Of a stretch of 64,000 nucleotides of DNA, positions 31,861-44,759 are shown piece after piece. Position 1 is the first letter of the stretch, and every line of letters begins with the position of its first letter. The notes below the pieces were generated by a model that made no database searches, was not told the DNA's origin, and saw nothing but the letters and a program-made list of their open reading frames with translations. Source of the stretch: Ulva prolifera (taxonomy: Eukaryota; Chlorophyta; Ulvophyceae; Ulvales; Ulvaceae); the NCBI GenBank assembly GCA_023078555.1, contig CM041196.1, positions 6,397,658 to 6,461,657 on the forward strand. The letters run 5' to 3'. The position numbers and the translations under genes were made by a program.

Positions 31861-34168
31861 ATGATCAAGTCAGCTGCAGTTGCAGTCGGTCTGCTGGCCA
31901 TCTGCCAGGGCGCCGCAGCGCAGCGCACCTTCTCAGCAGATGCTGCTGTTGCCACCGACAACAGTGGGGAGGCGGGCAACGCCCCGGGGGCGCTCAACAC
32001 CGCCGCCGAGGAGGTCAGCGGGGGGGACACCGTCGAGCTGGAGCGGCAGGAGCTCGTGCCTGTGTCGACCCTCCCCCGAACCTGCGACTGCCTCGCTGCT
32101 ACCACCGTGGTGCGCTCCTAACAGCCTGTCCCTTCCGGTTAACCTTTACCTGTGCAATGAACAGCTCGGCAGGCTTGCACAGCAGCCTGCCAAGATTGTG
32201 TCAACCCAGCAAACATGTACTGAATGCATCTGTCCGCTGAGAAATGTGTGCTGTGAGAGTTTTACGAACTGCATTGCCATGACGGATGCGCGGGGCCGAC
32301 AGTGTGAAGTCGCGCTCGAGGTCTTCTCTCCAGCACCTGCTGACGAGAGTTGTGCAGGCCTGCATACATACAGGGTGTGTGATTATGATATCGATAATTA
32401 TTATTATAATCAGAGCCTGAAGTTTGTGGTGTTGACCATGGCTGGCAATGCAGGAGGTAGGCGATATCAGGGGAATCAGCAACGAGTTTGCAGCGGACGG
32501 CAACGCCAAGAGCTCGTCCGGCCTCTCCAACATGGTCTGGGGATTCGGCCAGTTCCTCGGTGCGCCCCCACACCCAACGCCTCCATGCAGTAGCATTTGT
32601 GAAGCCGATGGCCTTGGATGATGACCACGTCGATCCTGTCTCTGTCAACATCAACGAATGTTCTGCCGAGGCAGCAGGCACGCCTGAGTGCACCCCGCCA
32701 CAGCATGCATGCATGCGCGTGTGTGCACTAGCCACCACGACCCGCCTACCGCCATGCAGACCACGACCTTGCACTCACGATCGAGGACGAGCGGGGCCCC
32801 ACCATCGAGGTGGAGGCCGTGATGGAGGATGACCCCATGGAGCTTCACCGCGCCGTCACCACCTTCCGCCGCGGCTGCCGCACCACCCTCAACGTCCACA
32901 CCGGCCTCGTCGACGCCGGCCCCGTCTACGGCACCGACGAGGCCTACATCCAGAACACCCTCCGGGAGCCGGACACCTGCCGCATGCGCGTGGCCGATGG
33001 GGACTTTCTGCCGCTGACGACGACTGCGGACGGCGACGGCCGCTTCTTCTTCATCGCGGGAGACGTGCGGGTGTCGGAGCACGCGTTCCTCGCGTCGCAG
33101 CACACCGTGTGGGTGCGCGAGCACAACCGTATCTGTGAAGAGGTCGACGAGGACCCCGCGCTCGCAGACATGTCCCAGGACGGGAAGTTTGACCTCGTTC
33201 GGGAGGTTGTGCGCGCCAAGTTCCAGCAGGTCGTGCTAACGGAGTTCCTGCCGGCGCTCGGCATCACACAGGCTGACCTCGAGGGGGCAGAGCGGCTGAT
33301 CAACACCCCCGATGTGTCGGTCGAGTTTAGCATCGCATACCGGCTGGGGCATGACCTCATCGGCAACGACGTCGGCGGGATTGACATTGCCGGGGCATTC
33401 AACGCGGAGAACTTCCTCCTGGACAAGTCTGGCCCCGCAGGCAACCCGACCGTGACGTACAAGGCCAATGCAAACAGCCTGATCAGCAACATCATGTTGC
33501 AGCTGTCCACCACCTCCGCCAACGAGATTGACGGCAAGCTGTCCGACGCGCTGCGCAACTTCCTATTCGGCCGCGACATGGCGGAGGACCTCGCGGGCCG
33601 CAACATCTTCCGCGGCCGCGAGCTCGGAGTGCCGACGTATGCTGGAGTCGCACAGTGCTTTGGCCTTGAGCATGACGCTACGGTGCGGCTTACACCCACA
33701 ACATACCCCACGCCCCAGATCTTGTCTTTGCCCTAAGCGTGTCCTGCCCATGTTCTGCCGAGCCTGCACAATAAAAATAGTTGCCATATGCTATCAACCT
33801 AAGGGCTATACATTGCGCTTCGCTCCCTTCCCAATGTAGCCGTTGCCGGTCACCCGTCGTCGGTCAGCCAGTGTCAGTAGCCAGAGTCTCACTGGCACAG
33901 CGGCATGCAGGTGGAGGCAGAGACTCCCGACCTGTGGCTCGGCCTGCTGCGTGAGCCCAAGGCCGCCGGCTCCCCCCTCCCCCCCACCCTCCGCGCCGTC
34001 CTCGTCGAGCAGTTCCACCGCAGCTTCTTCGGCCCCGGCGGCTTCTACTGGCGCCGCAACGTGGGCGCGATCGGGGCCTTCCGCGACGAGGTCGAGGGCA
34101 GCACCTACGCCGCCATCATCTCGGCCAACACCGGCGCCTCTGTCTCTGGCAACGTCTTCCTCGCCTAG
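31861..34168 (+). CDS. Secreted animal-type (peroxinectin-like) heme peroxidase
   Basis: Four exons: 31861-32109, 32454-32559, 32760-33682 and 33911-34168; phases 0, 1, 0; 511 residues. Residues 1-20 (MIKSAAVAVGLLAICQGAAA) form a signal peptide. Splicing at 32559/32760 creates WGFGQFLDHDLALT, placing the distal heme His at about 120. Then come a Ca-site-like HTGLVDAGPVYGTDE, GDVRVSE with the likely catalytic Arg at 222, HTVWVREHNR, and YRLGHDLIGND with the proximal His at 316. RGRELGVPTY and FGPGGFYWRRN complete the fold. The enzyme should oxidise halides or phenolics with peroxide outside the cell, e.g. in wall cross-linking or defence. Oddities: the usual RTIDG-type N-terminal segment was not found, and the stretch between RGRELG and DLWLGLL is shorter than in animal enzymes, so an exon may be missing from this model or the protein may be compact. 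Confidence 0.85.
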
Positions 34169-37100
34169 ACGATGTCTGACGTGTCGGTGACAACACCGAC
34201 ACACGCACATCCGCCGCCCACAGGCGCGGCGGCGGCGGAACAAACATGCATGCATGAGCATCGCCCGGCTTCGCACAGCCCCTGGAGCGTGCAACGCCAT
34301 GTGACACGCATGGCAGGCATGCATGTTTATGCGCCCGATGAAGAGCCGAAACGGGCCTTCACAGATGTAGCTCTGGAGTGCTCTGCACGGCGCAGAGGGT
34401 AGTAGATAGAAGGGTAGTTACGTAGAGTTCAGAATGTCTGGGTATAAGTCCGGATGTAGATATCCGGCAGCCCCACTGCATCGTTTCCTACAGAAGCATG
34501 GGCCTCGGGCAGATGGCACGGCAGCAACTGTGGCTCTCCTTGCTGTCGCTTGTAGCTGTCGCGCCTGATGCTTTTCTCAGCTGGCGGGTCGTGACCAGAG
34601 CAGGCTGCATGTGTTGCAGCAGCCTGCAGCCCGTGCGTGACACCGTGCGCCAGCAGCGGCATCACACTTTTCGTTTCAGCTTTCAGGAAGTGTTGCTTGA
34701 CTTAGCCTCTTGCGACAACTGTTGGTCCGCAGAGGCGTATTTCCTTTTCTCAGAAGCATGGGCTTGGTTTGGGGAAACCTAGGCGGTGAGGTGCTTTTGT
34801 GCGGAATGCTCACACAAGCTTAAGCACGTGTCGAACTATGATCAGACTAGCTGGCAGACTGTAACCATCCCGTCAGTGAATTGCCAAAGCATTCATGGAT
34901 GCTTCTCCCATTCTGACTCTGGAGATTGTGTAGAGAATACGCAACTGTGCATTGTACAGTGTACAATGTAGTGTGGCAGCATCTGTGGTCTTGCATTTGA
35001 GCAAGCCTCCAGGCTGTAGAGGTCTGTGAGCCACGCATGCGCATCCCCTTGCACACACGGCTTGACACATCGCTCGTCCGCCTGCCACACCCACACACCG
35101 CCTGGCCAACACTGCCTCTTCACTGAGGCATGATTGCGGCGTTTCGCAGTCTCACGGCGCGATGCGGCTACATCAGCCCGTGCCCCGAACACTTGACGCG
35201 ACCTCAAACAACCCCAGTCACTGGCTCTGGCTCTGGCTCATCCTCTAAAGCACTCCCAAGCGTAGCGGCAATCGCCCCTGCTGCACCAACACCCATTCAC
35301 TTTGGTGTAAATGCACTGGTGCGCGTGTTCCAGTGCACCCCCTCTTCAGTTCCCAGTAGCGCTGCACGGACAGTCCTACATCCTTGAACGCACGCCACTG
35401 GGACGGCAGATCTATAGCGCGTCTTCTTGGCCTCCTCCCGACCTCTGCCTGATGCCGGCACCCCGCTGGGTCCCAGCCCTGCCACTCTCCATGTAGATAT
35501 CTCTTCCATAAACAGAGACCTTCAGTCACATCCCTCCATGATTGTCTGTGTAACAGCCGTCCAGCGCAGCCTGGCATCACCTCATCTGTGGTGCTGTGAG
35601 CATACTAAAAGCTGTACATGTGTGCGCTTGACCACGTGTGCTGTGCACAACGTGGCCATCTCGCCGTGCGATACTGCTACAACTATATAGATATCTCGGC
35701 GGCCGTCGGAGCAGCATGCCGTGGACTGAGAATTCTTCAAATGTCGCTGATCTGGTGCCAGCTGCTGTGCCGGCATCCTGAACTTGATCCCAGCTGACGG
35801 TGACATGGCTCTGCGGAGCTGGCCAATTGCCGCGATCGTTGTGTGCCCGGTTGCGTGCGGCCCGTCCTTCGTGAGGTCATTGCGTACCCTGGAGGTGTGC
35901 AGCAATTGTTAAGTTCACATTTGCGTGCAGAAGGATGTAGCTGTCACCTGCACGGGTGGCACTCTGCCCTGCAGATGGTCACAAACGACCAAATTTGAGG
36001 CCCCTGTGAGAAGCCACATCAGGGAATGCACTGGGCAAAGGCTGGTCCAGAGGCTGGTGGATACTGGATCCGGGAGAGGTGCAGCATATGCATATGCATG
36101 GCCTGCTTGTTGCCTGTACAGGCAACACGTCCACATGTGCTTCATCGCATCTCAGATTAATGTAGAGCCGAGGTTCTGCAGATAAGATTCCTGTCAAGCA
36201 CCATCTTGAGCAGCATTCGGTGTCCATGGCTGACCGCTGTTGTGGCATGTCATTGCCATCATCTGCCTCAGATCATCTGATGTTTATTTGATGGACTGTC
36301 AAGTGCGAGTGCAGCAGGTGGCTAGAGTGCACCTACACTCTAGGATGTTTCAGGTGGTTCGTACCCCTGTAGGGGTACGACGGCTGGGCTGGTGACACAT
36401 TTGTCTTTCTGTGCCAGCACAAGTGCCAGCACGGTTCAGAAAGTGTGTGCAGAGAAGAAATTGACCCGGTCAGCCACCGTCTGCACATGTGTTACAAGGA
36501 TAAAGGTGGCGAGGCGGGCAGCGCCGCACAAGAAGCAAGCAGATGAAGTAAACACCCAGACACCCACGCACGCAACATACACAAAGCTCACAAGTCCCCA
36601 GTGAACGACAAAGATCCGCAGACCGCCGAGTACACACCCACACAACGCCCAAACACAACCACACAACATAGAACACCTCAATGCCTGTCTCCGCACAACA
36701 CAGCCACGCCCGACACGCTGCCGCCCGAGGCAGCCCACCCGGGCCTCCCGACTGCCGGGGGTCGCCCCAGCCCCAAACCCCACCCCACCCCCAGACCCAC
36801 AGCGCACCCTGCCAGCCTGGCGCCACACCGCCGGCACACCGCCTCACAGCCTCACCGGCCCGCGCTGCATTGCACCAGGGACAATGCGGTGCCCAAGCCG
36901 TCCCCGCATTCCCCGCACATACCACCGATGCCATCCCGCACGCGAAGCGGAGCTGGCCGCCCAAGGACTGCCGTGGCTGCAAAGAAAGCTGTACGTGCAT
37001 ATGCATGCGGGGGTTCTCTGCTCGCTGTTCCCAGGCTTTGCAATTGGGTGATGTCTCGACAATTGGGACACGTGTTGACATACCGGACCTGCATCCGTAC

Positions 37101-37771
37101 TTGCAGTTGACTGCACCATCGGTGCCGTGTTGCAATGCGCTTCTGTGGCCGCTCGTGCCAGGCGAATCTGTCTTGCAAAGCGCTTCTATGGCCACACGAC
37201 CCCACTCTGAAACGGCTGTTCTTGTGACAGCTTTCCTTGTCTCCTCAGAAGTATCATAGTCGGACCTAGCTAGGCCCAATTGTGTGTGCAGCAGGTGGGG
37301 CTGTACTCCAACACAACGACGCCCAGCTACGTATACAGTGAGCCCTGCGATCGATCTGGGCGGCCATGGCCGTCGCATGCATGGCATGCCACTGGCCCCA
37401 GAAAGCGATCAGGCTGCGGCCACTGGTGCTGCACCAACCCGGCAGTGCTGGTGCCGAGCTCTGGCATCAGCTTGTGTTCCGTGCTCGGCAGGCTTGCCCC
37501 AGGCTGCACGCACACACCCCGTCTCGGTCAACTGCTGACGCCCTACGCCGTGGCTGACGATAGCCGCGCGCACATGAGACGCCTGAATGGCCGCCCACTG
37601 AAGCACACAACACCGATCGCATCCGGCTCAGGCCGTTTGCAAACTTGACATAATATATGCATCTGAGGTTGGTTTGTTGGGATAAGGCCCCCAAATTGCA
37701 GACACAGGCGTGACCACGATCCCCATTTGGGGAGGGGGGAGTCAATCTGGCACCCGGGAGCTCAGAGGCTC
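34169..37771. other. Intergenic, with one retroposon-like repeat
   Basis: No gene could be supported. The 36.5-36.9 kb part is a copy of the dispersed retroposon-like repeat (listed separately). A near-palindrome, cgtacccctgtaggggtacg, is at 36360-36379. The remaining ORFs lack domains and splice structure. Confidence 0.4.
36489..36880 (+). mobile_element. Retroposon-like repeat, longer copy
   Basis: Starts gtgttacaaggataaaggtg, the family head with one change, then the same A/C-rich body including 'agatccgcagaccgcc' as at 24030. It extends further right than the 293-bp copy. The end is not resolved; no target duplication was seen. Confidence 0.55.
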
Positions 37772-39430
37772 TTACCTGCTCTGAATTGTTGAGCCCTGCT
37801 CGACATGCTCAGCCTCGTCTGAGGCAGCCTCTGGATGAAGGCCCTGCAGCTGCGTTTCACCGCGGCCGCCGTCGTGCAGGTGCTCGACGACCCACCACGC
37901 TCTGCCCAGCAGCGACGTCCGCACCCCCAGCATGTACGCCACCACCCCCGCCGGCGCCGCCACGAGCGCCAGCGCGACCCGCAGCCACTGCTCGGCCAGC
38001 CACGACGCCACGATGGACTCGCGAAAGCGCTTGGCGGGCCTTCTGTCGCTGTGCTTGGACATGCAGGCATGCATGGTCCATTCGCACGTGCAGGCACCGT
38101 ATGGCACGTGCGGGCTCTGCTGTGCCATGCAGGTGCTGTGCGGCCAGACGTTGTCGCCCCATTCGTGCAGCGTGATGGGAGGAAGGCTGGCTTCGGTCGG
38201 CCACAGCAGCACCCCCTGCGTGGGGTCATAGTCTTGTATGCCGGCCACGCACTCTGCACACAGCGATGCGTTTGCCCACAGCATCAGCAGCATGCTGCAG
38301 CTCTGGAGGTAGATGAAAGTTAATTAAAAACCCACAAGGAGAGCCGGTCGGTTGCTTGTCCATGGTGTGTACGATGTTTTGCACAGAGTGGGTGGCGTGT
38401 CTACAATTTCTCAGGCCGAAACATGTCTGAAGATAAATAAATGTCCGGAGTTGGTAGTGAAAGGTATCTACAGGTCAGCAGGTTATACTGCAAAACTGCA
38501 GCAGTAACTTCACACTTCCAGGAGTCTCTGGAGCTGCAACGAGCTGGAGCAAGCACGCACCACGGTAGTCCACATAGCACGCATGCTTTGAGCTGTTCAG
38601 CCGGGACTCAGTCACCATGTGCAGCACGACCAGCGCCGCGAGGACCACGGCCGGGGCCGCGAGGGGCAGCCAGGCGGTCACCGAGCGCCGCAGCACGATG
38701 CGCATGCTGCAAACGTGGCGCCAGGCCCTGCTGGCACGGAGCCGTACGCGTGGTAGGGCACCGCTCCAGCTGGGGTCGGCCCCCGGCGTGTTGCTGTCGC
38801 TGCGTGTCGGTGCAGGCTCCGCTGCGTCCACAGGGAGCAGCGCAGCCGCGTGGTTCGCATCTCTGGCTGAAGCGGCCTGCACAGGGCACAGACACGCCAA
38901 TTGAGCTGACACTGTGATGAAGCCAGCGTGTGCATTGCCTCCGCATGAGGCTCTAGACCTTGAGAATGTAGTGCTGGCTTGATCAGACATCCCGTGCCTG
39001 GCTCGGAAAACGCAGCGGGCGAACGCAATAGATAGGCTGCTTGAACTGGATCACATCTTCCGTAAGAATATACAATAGTACCGTCCGTCTGTGTCCGCTT
39101 ACGATCAGCAGCGACCAGGCGGGTCAAGAATTGTGAACCACAGGCGTGAGGGGCACACCCGGGCTGTGATCTGTTCGAGTATGGCTTTGTTGGCGTAGCT
39201 CAGCTGCTTGGCGTGCGCCCTCATGCACAACCGGAAAAGATGCCAGCACGGCAGCGCCAGCAGCAGCAGTAAACTCCCAAACACGATCGCCAAGATGCGC
39301 TGAACACGATTGACCACCCCGAACTTGTTGCAATCTGCACAGCACCCTCGTCGTTGTTGCTTGGAACTGCAAATCAACAGCGCTAAATGCGCACTCAATG
39401 GCCACAATCATAACGTATGCTTGAAGCTGA

Positions 39431-39478
<48 letters not shown>

Positions 39479-41897
39479 TTTTGACAGGTTCGCTAATCGC
39501 ATGAATTGCCTTTGCCATGCGGCATGCCACGACACTCCACGTGAAGATGGAACTCGCGACCACACCTCGACAGTAAGAGCAGCTGTGTGAAGATCTGCAC
39601 CATCGGAGCTGCCAGCTGCCTGATACATGCATGACGACCATCAACACCACCCACGCTGCCAGAGTGCAGAGCAGCGCAGCGGGCAGCACTGCCCCGAGCA
39701 GCAGCGCAAGCCCGGTCTGGGCCTGCCGCGGCCTCCAGCGCAGAGACCCCACTGGCCACAGACTTTGTACTTCTTCGCAAGTGTCCTCCGAGGAGGCTTG
39801 GGCTTTGATAGGGTTTGCCTGCGCTACTCCACATCTCCCCAGCACGCCGCGCAGCACGCCGCAGCAGCTGCGGAGGCGGGGCAGCAGCAGGCGCGCGAGC
39901 AGCAGGCAGGCGAGCGCTAAGCCTGGCCCGGCGGCCAGGCCAGCCACGGTGTGCTGCGCCTCCACCCTGCCCCATGTCGTAGCATGTGTGACTGCCCAGT
40001 CGAGTTCTGACATCTGAGGCCTGTAAGCACACTGCTGCATCGCGCCGACGCAGCCGTACACACTGTCTGGGCACGCCGCCCTGTGCCCCTCCGATCTATG
40101 TGCCCTGATGCGTACTTGCCTGTACGTCTCGTAGGCGTGCCGATACACGCAACTTGAGGTGTTCCGGAACCCGAGAGGGAAGCGTGAGGGCAGCGCGGCC
40201 TCGTGCGGCCACTGCAGGTCCATCGCGCTGACATTCGCTGCCGCCGCACACCCTACACACCGCACATTTGTATCCTAACAGCAGTGGGAGGCGTATGCTT
40301 CGACAAGGAAATTAGTGCATATTGCGAGCGCCAGTGTCACGTCTTGCACGAGACAGGCACCAGGTCTTCAGGACAAGCGTCGCAAGCGCTTCAGGTCTAC
40401 ATCTACAGCGCTACCTCAGTGCCGAAGACGCATCAGATGCGGGCCGCACCGGCGTGGAGACGGATACACGAGTTCCATTGATCCATCCATATAAACTGTG
40501 CTAAGTGATTGACGGAGGTGGCATGCACCTGGTGGACGCGTTCGTGCCAGAGGCCAGGTCCAAACGTATAAACATAAACTACTGTTGCAGCGTCGACGTG
40601 GCGCAAAACGCCTTACGCATGGCGCAGGACTTGCATGACAGAGTGTGCGCAGCGCACCTCGGAACTGGTGGTAGCAGTCATGGTTGACGGCGGCCTGCGC
40701 GGCCCGGGCGGCAGGCCCTGCCCCCGCCGCTAAAATGGCAGTGACGGCTGAGGTTGTCAGTGGCGCCAGCACGCGCAAAGCCTGAAGCGCTTTTTTGGGA
40801 GCCCCCTCCGACTGGAAGAACGCCGTGGCCGTTGCCAGCATCGGCAATGCCCATATATATGCGCATGCCCGTGCTGCCTGCGCAACTGACCACAAGCTAG
40901 GCCGTTCAGGGGCATCTAGCAGCGGCGTTTCCTCATCAGCCGCTGTGGCCGTGGTGGCACTGTCGGTGGCGCCGGCTGGCTGCGCTGCTTTGCCCTGGAT
41001 GCCTGCTTCAAGGTCGACCCCGCCTGTGGCTTCTGGTGGGCGCGTGTCAGCTTGCTGCAAGGCGGCAGGAGCTCAAGTCAGCGTTTGATCTTGCATGCAC
41101 TGCATGGGTGCTTCTGCACCGAGATGTCTGCATATGCATGCCGCTGCCCACATGTACCCAACAATGCAAATGTAAATCGAAGCATAATTCTAAAACAGCA
41201 ACGAAACACTCAATGTTATTATGCTGTAGTTTCATATACCAAATACCGTACGTTGTTGTTCATTTCAAATCGTAAGTATCAAGTAGAACAACCACAAATT
41301 GGGCATCACAGATTGTTCAAACACTATCAAGGATCAGCCTCCGAGGCTTGGTTAGCGCGCCCACTGGAAGGTGCGAACAGAGAAATGCGGTGTAATGGCC
41401 ACATACAACAGCTACCAATGTCTTCAGATGGCCTTAATCTTGTTCAGAATGCGCAAGTTTGTCTCGGAGTTGCTGCGATTGCGGCCACGGGTGGCGATCA
41501 GGCATGCGCTATATATATAAAGCGCAAGTGTGCTGCCGCGGGCGTGATCATGAGCTGCGCACCTCATGATCCGCCTCGAGGAGCTCCTCGCCTGAATGCC
41601 GCTTCTCGGTGCCGCTGCCATGATGCTCAGCCGCCGCGTCCCCTGATGGCTCCTCGAGAAGGAGCACCGCAGCAGCCCAGCAGTAGTGCAGGAGCACCGC
41701 CAGGAGGGCAGCGGCCGCGGCGGCCGAGACGGCGACGATGCCGCAGATGCGCGCCACCTGGTGCTGGCTGGTCTTCTGTTTGTGGTACTGGTAGCACAGC
41801 TGCTCGTTTCCATGTGCGTCAGTGTCGCTTGTGATGTATCCTCTCCAGTAGTCTGCAGGCACGTTCACAGCCTTTGAAAAAGCACGCAGAGCCACAC

Positions 41898-41935
<38 letters not shown>

Positions 41936-42987
41936 CTGCGTATGCATTGTGAAGACCGTGTTGGGCAAGAATCTCTGTCGTGGTGGCGTCACTGGCGTCA
42001 TGGCAGCATCAAGGTGATCAATGATCAAGAAGCCATATGCTCTCACACACACCCCCAGTAACGCACCCACGCATACCCACACACGCACACATGAGTGCAC
42101 TCATAGACATGCACCCGCAGAACGTGGCACACGCAGACGCCAGTCGCGACAGACACACGCTCCACCCCCTCGCCTTCCCTCCCCACCCCCCCCCTCCCCC
42201 CCACCCGCTCGGAGCATCCGCAGTGGCACACAACGATGCCTCCGCCGCCAGCGCGGCCGAGATGGCCCAACCTGAAATTCCAGCTGCCAGGGGGGGGGGG
42301 GGGGGGGGGGGCGGGGTGGGGGGCACACCCAAATCCCTCTTCGAATATCAACCTCCCACCAACAGACTGCAGAGCCGCCCCTGCGCGACACACGCAACCA
42401 GCAACCTGGGCTGTGGTGGGCAGACATACGTGAGGGCAACTTTCCTGCTTTTGGCGGAGGTGTTGCAAAGCTTTGAGCAGGTAACATCGCGCGCCATATG
42501 ACCGGCGGCGCGGCGTTCTTGGCGCAACCTCTATAGTATACGTGATGCAAGAACGAAGTTGTGATGCAAGTGACAGGGCAGGCCCGGGATCGCAAGCTGT
42601 ACATGCGTGGCACTCACCATCGTAATGTTGGACTCTGTCTGACATTTCGCCGCACGATGCGGACCGAAGAGAGGCCATTCGTGCGAGTATCATTGCCGAA
42701 AGTCCGAGGCTTGCTGCGGCAAAGACCAACCACGGAAGCACTTGCTGCTTCACGCTTGACTTCACTTGTCCCAGGAGAGGCCCAATTTGGCTAGGCTCCG
42801 GGTCATCAACAGAAGCACGTCGTGATGACATGAGATGCTGCTGACCGTCATCTGGCACTGCTCCATGCTCGACTCTGAGGCGAGCCCGGGGCGAGTGTGC
42901 TCGCTTCATCGGCGCGGTCTCGGGTTCTCGCCCTTCAGCTTCAGCGCTTGAGCTGGATGGCAATGGTTTCGGCAAGACTGCGTCCAT
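37772..42987 (-). CDS. Tandem multi-pass membrane protein, copy III (four TM-ectodomain-TM repeats)
   Basis: Seven exons: 42987-42618, 41852-41563, 41054-40658, 40252-39566, 39334-39159, 38876-38561 and 38253-37772; phases 1-0-1-1-0-1; 905 residues. ATG at 42987. Membrane segments: about 83-103 and 157-185 (repeat 1), around 275-333 then in exon 4 (repeat 2), late exon 4 and exon 5 (repeat 3), exons 6 and 7 (repeat 4). Exon 4 holds CAAAANVSAMDLQWP with an Asn-glycosylation site; exon 7 holds CVAGIQDYDPTQGVLLWPTE and the conserved AYMLGVRTSLLGRAWW. DEETPLL at about 260-266 resembles an acidic dileucine sorting signal. Exon 3 lacks an ATG and begins at a phase-0 acceptor, so the ORFs are exons of one gene. 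Introns carry long poly-G and poly-C runs. Family not recognised; role unknown, perhaps a receptor, channel or transporter. Exon model moderately to highly certain. Confidence 0.82.
39433..39478 (+). repeat. Poly-C run in intron 4 of membrane-protein copy III
   Basis: 46 consecutive C on the plus strand, i.e. poly-G in the pre-mRNA, between exons 39566 and 39334. Confidence 0.95.
41900..41932 (+). repeat. Poly-G run in intron 1 of membrane-protein copy III
   Basis: About 33 consecutive G, 48 bp upstream of exon 2 in gene orientation. Confidence 0.95.
42290..42311 (+). repeat. Second poly-G run in the same intron
   Basis: About 22 G, followed by further G-rich sequence; a C-rich segment (42179-42205) lies about 85 bp to its left on the same strand and could pair with it. 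Confidence 0.9.
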
Positions 42988-44759
42988 CTATCTCAATGCA
43001 GGTCTTAGAGCTTTGGGACTAAGGGCTGACGTACGACGGTTTCAGAGCTGGCGAAGATGGAATGGGACAGTCGCGCACTCGTGCAGGCACCTATGCCAAC
43101 AGGTGAACGGCTCTGAAGCAATAACAATGTAAATGACACCACTGATTAGTGTGTTCTTCACATGTCAGCCTCCGCCGGCAGACAGCGGGAACAAGCCTGT
43201 AGATGCGCAGAGCAGAAGTCGAACGCTACCGGAGGCAAGCTGCGATTAGCTACTGCTCTGATATAGAGACAAGTGATCAAGCCATGATGCTGATCTTGAT
43301 TTGATGTCAGCTGTTTTCAGATCCACGTTTTGCCTGCCAAGATCAGGCCTACGGAGACATCTGGATCTGCAGCTGCTACACGGCTCCGACACCGCGTACA
43401 GAATTCCGCTTCACAGCTGTACGATGGTGCCACAAAGTCTCTGGATTTCACGACCTGGCGCGATTGTGGCTACCTTGACGGCGGCATGCTTCTGCGTCGA
43501 CGTGGCTACAGCGTGGACTAACAGCCCCTCTTGAGTGTGCACACAGCTTTCAACACTTGTCAAATGCGCATTGCATGTTAGCAACTCTTCGATATAGATT
43601 TAAGGCCACATCATCCTTCGTCCCTTGTCCACATCGATGTACCTGCAGTAGCAGAGTAGCAGCTTGCGGATATCTCGGACATAGCAGAACTGGCCAGACC
43701 CGCAGAACGTCCAGCAACAGCCACGAGCAAACAGCAGAAGCTGTGATTGGCGAGCACGTGGACAGGCTCAACATTTTCATGATTCCCTTGAGCTGCTTCC
43801 AGTGCTCGCTCTGAGTAGGACTTTTGAACAGGATGCTGCCAGGAGCAGAATGCGGTAGAGCTGCGAAGCACACTGCTCCGTCTTGGTGCAACGTATGCGG
43901 GGCACTGTCACTTTGCCCCGAGGCCCGGATGGCAGCTTTGCTGAAGCACACAGATGGGCCTAGGTGGCATCAAGTGGCATTGAGATGTGGTAGTCTAAGG
44001 ACGACACCTGTGCTGCGGACTTATTTATTTCGTTGAGGCCTGGTCACCCGTCGGGTCACTGCGTGTAAAACCCGTCCCTGAGCTGCAAGAGAGGCCCTGC
44101 CAAACAAAAGAGCCACAGCGATGCATGACACAGCCACATTTGGCATATGTGGTCCCGTTGACTTGGAGTTGTCAATGTCCAATAGGATACGGCTCAGTAT
44201 ATTCAGATTTACTTTACTTTACATGCGCCGCAGCCTCCATCCTGCAACATCGGAGGTTCTGAAGTCACGCTGCAAACGCACTGTTTCGGCGCCGGTCCAA
44301 TCCGTGGGGAAGAAGCTGACGAAGCCAGCTCTCCAAGAATACCATTACTGCTACTACTACTCATGACGTCACAAATCGAGAAAACATCTCAGCTGAAGGA
44401 CAGGCCTGCGCCGACCCCAAGCCCGCCTGCAGCCTAGGTCAGCACCCGCAATAAGGCCCGGTGGGCAACCAGCCCTGACCAACGACAAATCTCACACTCG
44501 CCAGACGAGCACGCACCAGAAAGTCCAGCCATGCGCTACCCCTCAACACTCATCAGTGACAAGTAAGCACACACCCACCTGGCTCCGCCGACACTGGCCA
44601 TTCCTTGTAGCCGCAACCCTCCACCTTTCCAGCCTCACGCCAACACGCACAGCGTAAGGGCGCAGCCACAGTGTGGAAGCATTCAGGGACACAGCGGCCA
44701 CGTCATAACTCAGCCCTAAACTCCCCAAGCTGCAGCATGCCTGCTCAAGAACAGCACGC
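42988..44759. other. Intergenic between membrane-protein copies III and II
   Basis: Upstream flank of copy III and downstream flank of copy II. No gene is supported. It holds the 43600-43880 segment duplicated at 20.8-21.05 kb. A strong promoter motif was not recognised. Confidence 0.4.
43600..43880 (-). pseudogene. Partner of the duplicated segment at 20785-21050
   Basis: Minus strand encodes LDVLRVWPVLL and CGQGTKDDVALNLYRR. It resembles the segment at 20.8 kb in both nucleotide and protein terms. No flanking exons were found, so it is described as a remnant of unknown origin. Confidence 0.4.

Noticed and set aside
32651..33711. Long minus-strand ORFs opposite the peroxidase exon
   Set aside because: Mirror frames produced by GC-rich codons; the plus-strand frame has the heme peroxidase motifs.
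33683..33910. End of the peroxidase at the stop near 33736 with AATAAA at 33769
   Set aside because: The frame past 33682 loses similarity, a GTGCGG donor lies there, and the phase-compatible exon 33911-34168 carries the expected peroxidase C-terminus (DLWLGLL, FGPGGFYWRRN). An alternative short transcript using the AATAAA remains possible.
42043..42332. Gly- and Pro-rich ORFs around the poly-G runs
   Set aside because: Homopolymer-driven reading frames inside an intron; not conserved in the paralogues.
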